Source of the DNA: an uncultured Sphingomonadales bacterium
Lineage (GTDB): Bacteria; Pseudomonadota; Alphaproteobacteria; Sphingomonadales; Sphingomonadaceae
Length of the DNA stretch: 15,448 bases
Assembly: GCA_903958285.1 (NCBI GenBank)
Contig: CAJBSR010000581.1
Location: forward strand, 1-15,448
Direction: 5' to 3'
In this document: in pieces, positions 14,141 through 15,448 of the stretch
How the letters are laid out: every line of letters begins with the position of its first letter
Numbering within the stretch: the first letter of the stretch is position 1
Notes under the pieces: model-generated
Database searches by the model: none
What the model saw: only the letters and a program-made list of their open reading frames with translations
What the model was told of the DNA's origin: nothing
Position numbers and translations under genes: made by a program

Positions 14141-14719
14141 GTGGCGGTCCGCAAGAACCAGCTTTCCAAAGCGAGCAAGGCGCTGCGGCTCATCGCGTCT
14201 TTCCTTGATCCGCGCATCTATCTGCACGGCATCAAGATGCTGAATTACTGGAATTATTCGCACGTTCAGCCGCTGCGCCGCGTGACCAAGGGCCGCGATC
14301 TGGCGATCAGCCCTGATGCCGTTTTTGCGGACCCGGATCGCATCACCATTGGGGATCGCGTCCGTATCGGCTCGCGCTGCCACATCTGGGCGGGTCCATC
14401 CACCGGCCGCATCATCATCGGCGACGACGTGCTGTTCGGCCCGGAGGTGATGGTGACGGCCGCAACCTATCGCTACAATGACGGGACGCCCGTGACCAAG
14501 CAGCTGATGGACGAGGCGGACATCATCATCGGGCGCGATGTGTGGATCGGCGTGCGCGCGGTCATCCTGCCCGGCACCCGCATCGGCGACGGCGCGGTCA
14601 TTGGCGCAGGCAGCGTGGTGAAGGGGGATATCCCCGCCTTTGCGCTCGCTGTGGGGTCTCCGGCAAAGGTCGTCGGCAGCCGCGCGCAGGTCTTTGAGCC
14701 GTCCGACCTGCCTCATTGA
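14141..14719 (+). CDS. Hexapeptide-repeat acyltransferase
   Basis: Left-handed beta-helix acyltransferase of 192 residues, of the kind that moves acetyl or similar groups onto sugars or lipids. The repeat region begins near residue 56 (ISPDAVFADPDRITIGDRV) and continues through IIIGDDVLFGPEVMVTAATY, IIIGRDVWIGVRAVILPGTR, IGDGAVIGAGSVVKGDIP and ends FALAVGSPAKVVG, typical of NodL/LacA/WbbJ types. Residues 1-50 are helical and lack a membrane segment. At the place where many members have a catalytic His (NHxY), it has TYRYND. The start is GTG 14141 with AAGGGG about 7 nt upstream. The next gene, a glycosyltransferase, begins 2 bp after the stop, so a polysaccharide role is likely by context. 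The substrate is unknown. Confidence 0.88.
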   Translation: MAVRKNQLSKASKALRLIASFLDPRIYLHGIKMLNYWNYSHVQPLRRVTKGRDLAISPDAVFADPDRITIGDRVRIGSRCHIWAGPSTGRIIIGDDVLFGPEVMVTAATYRYNDGTPVTKQLMDEADIIIGRDVWIGVRAVILPGTRIGDGAVIGAGSVVKGDIPAFALAVGSPAKVVGSRAQVFEPSDLPH

Positions 14720-14721
14720 GC

Positions 14722-15448
14722 ATGACGGCCAGCATCATCATCCCGCATTACCGCGATATGGAGCGGCTGGACCGGTGCCTGACGGGCCTTGCCCCGCAGG
14801 TGGGCGGGATTGACGTGGTCGTCGTCGACAATGACAGCGGGCTGGATTTTACCGCGATGAAGGCCACCCACCCCTGGGCGCGCTTTGTGACCGAGCCGGA
14901 AAAAGGTGCCGCCGCCGCGCGCAACCGGGGCGTGCGGGAAACGACGGCGGAGACGCTGCTCTTCATCGACGCCGATTGCGTGCCCACGCCCGATTGGGTC
15001 GCCCAGTCACTCGCCGCACTTCCTAAGGGCGATGTCGTTTCGGGCCGCGTCGATACCTTTGACGAAGGCAGCGGCCCGCGCACCGGCGCGCAAGCGTTTG
15101 AGACGGTCTTCGCCTTCCGCCAGAAGGACTATATCGAAAAACAGGGCTTTGCCGTGACCGCAAACCTCGCCACCACGCGGCGGGTGTTTAAGGCGGTGGG
15201 GGATTTCCGCGTCGGCCTGTCCGAAGACAAAGACTGGTGCCAACGCGCCGTCCGCGCCGGGTTCACCCTCGTCTATTTCGATGCCATGGCCGTCTCCCAC
15301 CCCACCCGCAGCGACTGGGCTGCCCTGCGCAAGAAATGGCTGCGGCTCACGGAGGAGAGTTTCGCGCTGCATCTGGCCGATGGGCACGGTCGGACGAGTT
15401 GGGGCCTGCGGGCGGGGGCGGTGCTGCTGTCAGCGGTTCCTCATAGCG
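14722..15448 (+). CDS. Family 2 glycosyltransferase (3' partial)
   Basis: The frame from ATG 14722 stays open to the window end (242 complete codons, no stop). The product is a GT-A-fold family 2 glycosyltransferase: TASIIIPHYRDMERLDRCL at the N-terminus, VVVVDNDSG (32-40), EKGAAAARNRGV (60-71), the metal-binding DAD in FIDADCVPTP (81-90), and SEDKDWCQRA (167-176), which holds the ED motif of the catalytic base. There is no N-terminal membrane segment; a hydrophobic stretch (GAVLLLSAVP region) begins just at the edge, so membrane helices may follow. These enzymes transfer sugars from nucleotide donors in polysaccharide or glycolipid synthesis. It is 2 bp behind the acyltransferase gene, so they are likely in one operon. 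Confidence 0.9.
   Translation, partial: MTASIIIPHYRDMERLDRCLTGLAPQVGGIDVVVVDNDSGLDFTAMKATHPWARFVTEPEKGAAAARNRGVRETTAETLLFIDADCVPTPDWVAQSLAALPKGDVVSGRVDTFDEGSGPRTGAQAFETVFAFRQKDYIEKQGFAVTANLATTRRVFKAVGDFRVGLSEDKDWCQRAVRAGFTLVYFDAMAVSHPTRSDWAALRKKWLRLTEESFALHLADGHGRTSWGLRAGAVLLSAVPHS

Noticed and set aside
1..15448. CRISPR array, insertion sequence, prophage or defence system
   Set aside because: No regularly spaced direct repeats, no terminal inverted repeats flanking a transposase and no integrase or defence-type protein were seen on either strand.

Overview
The window is a gene-dense, GC-rich (estimated by eye at about 60-65%) stretch of an alphaproteobacterial chromosome. The protein sequences look most like Sphingomonadales. 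Support comes from the rsfS-rlmH pair, xseA followed by a DUF2093 protein, the ppx-rlmE pair with an ATGA overlap, and the style of the exported small proteins. The order-level assignment is from remembered family resemblance, not from a search.

Layout, left to right. Positions 2-747 (+): rsfS (5' end outside the window) and rlmH, two ribosome-related genes overlapping at TTGA. Positions 753-3557 (-): purD (purine synthesis) and, downstream of it, an exported S41-like peptidase with clearly lower GC. Positions 3556-6058 (+): xseA (exonuclease VII large subunit), a DUF2093 protein and an exported M23/LytM-type peptidase. purD and xseA diverge from one shared CATG palindrome. Positions 6065-6713 (-): a glycine-zipper envelope protein, followed on the same strand by a strongly structured 200-nt stretch that ends in a terminator-like hairpin. 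I think this may be a non-coding RNA with 6S-like architecture. Positions 6902-7879 (+): an exported phytase-like-domain protein, ending tail-to-tail with rpmB (L28, -).

Positions 8264-10959 (+): tadA (tRNA wobble deaminase), a CorC/HlyC-type membrane protein with CBS domains, sufE (Fe-S assembly) and a small exported protein that resembles the P1 head of SecD. This run abuts a J-domain protein on the minus strand. Positions 11626-12021 (+): a small DUF4345-like membrane protein. Positions 12085-12158 (-): tRNA-Gln(CTG) with a good promoter. Positions 12314-14082 (+): ppx/gppA and rlmE, translationally coupled. Positions 14141-15448 (+): a hexapeptide-repeat acyltransferase and a family 2 glycosyltransferase that runs off the right edge, probably the beginning of a surface-polysaccharide cluster.

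Most of the window is housekeeping: ribosome and tRNA maturation, purine synthesis, DNA repair, Fe-S assembly. I see no transposon, prophage, CRISPR array or defence island. The less ordinary items are the structured RNA candidate at about 6065-6272, the free-standing SecD-head-like protein, the low-GC S41 gene interrupting an expected neighbourhood, and the very tight convergent and divergent gene junctions.
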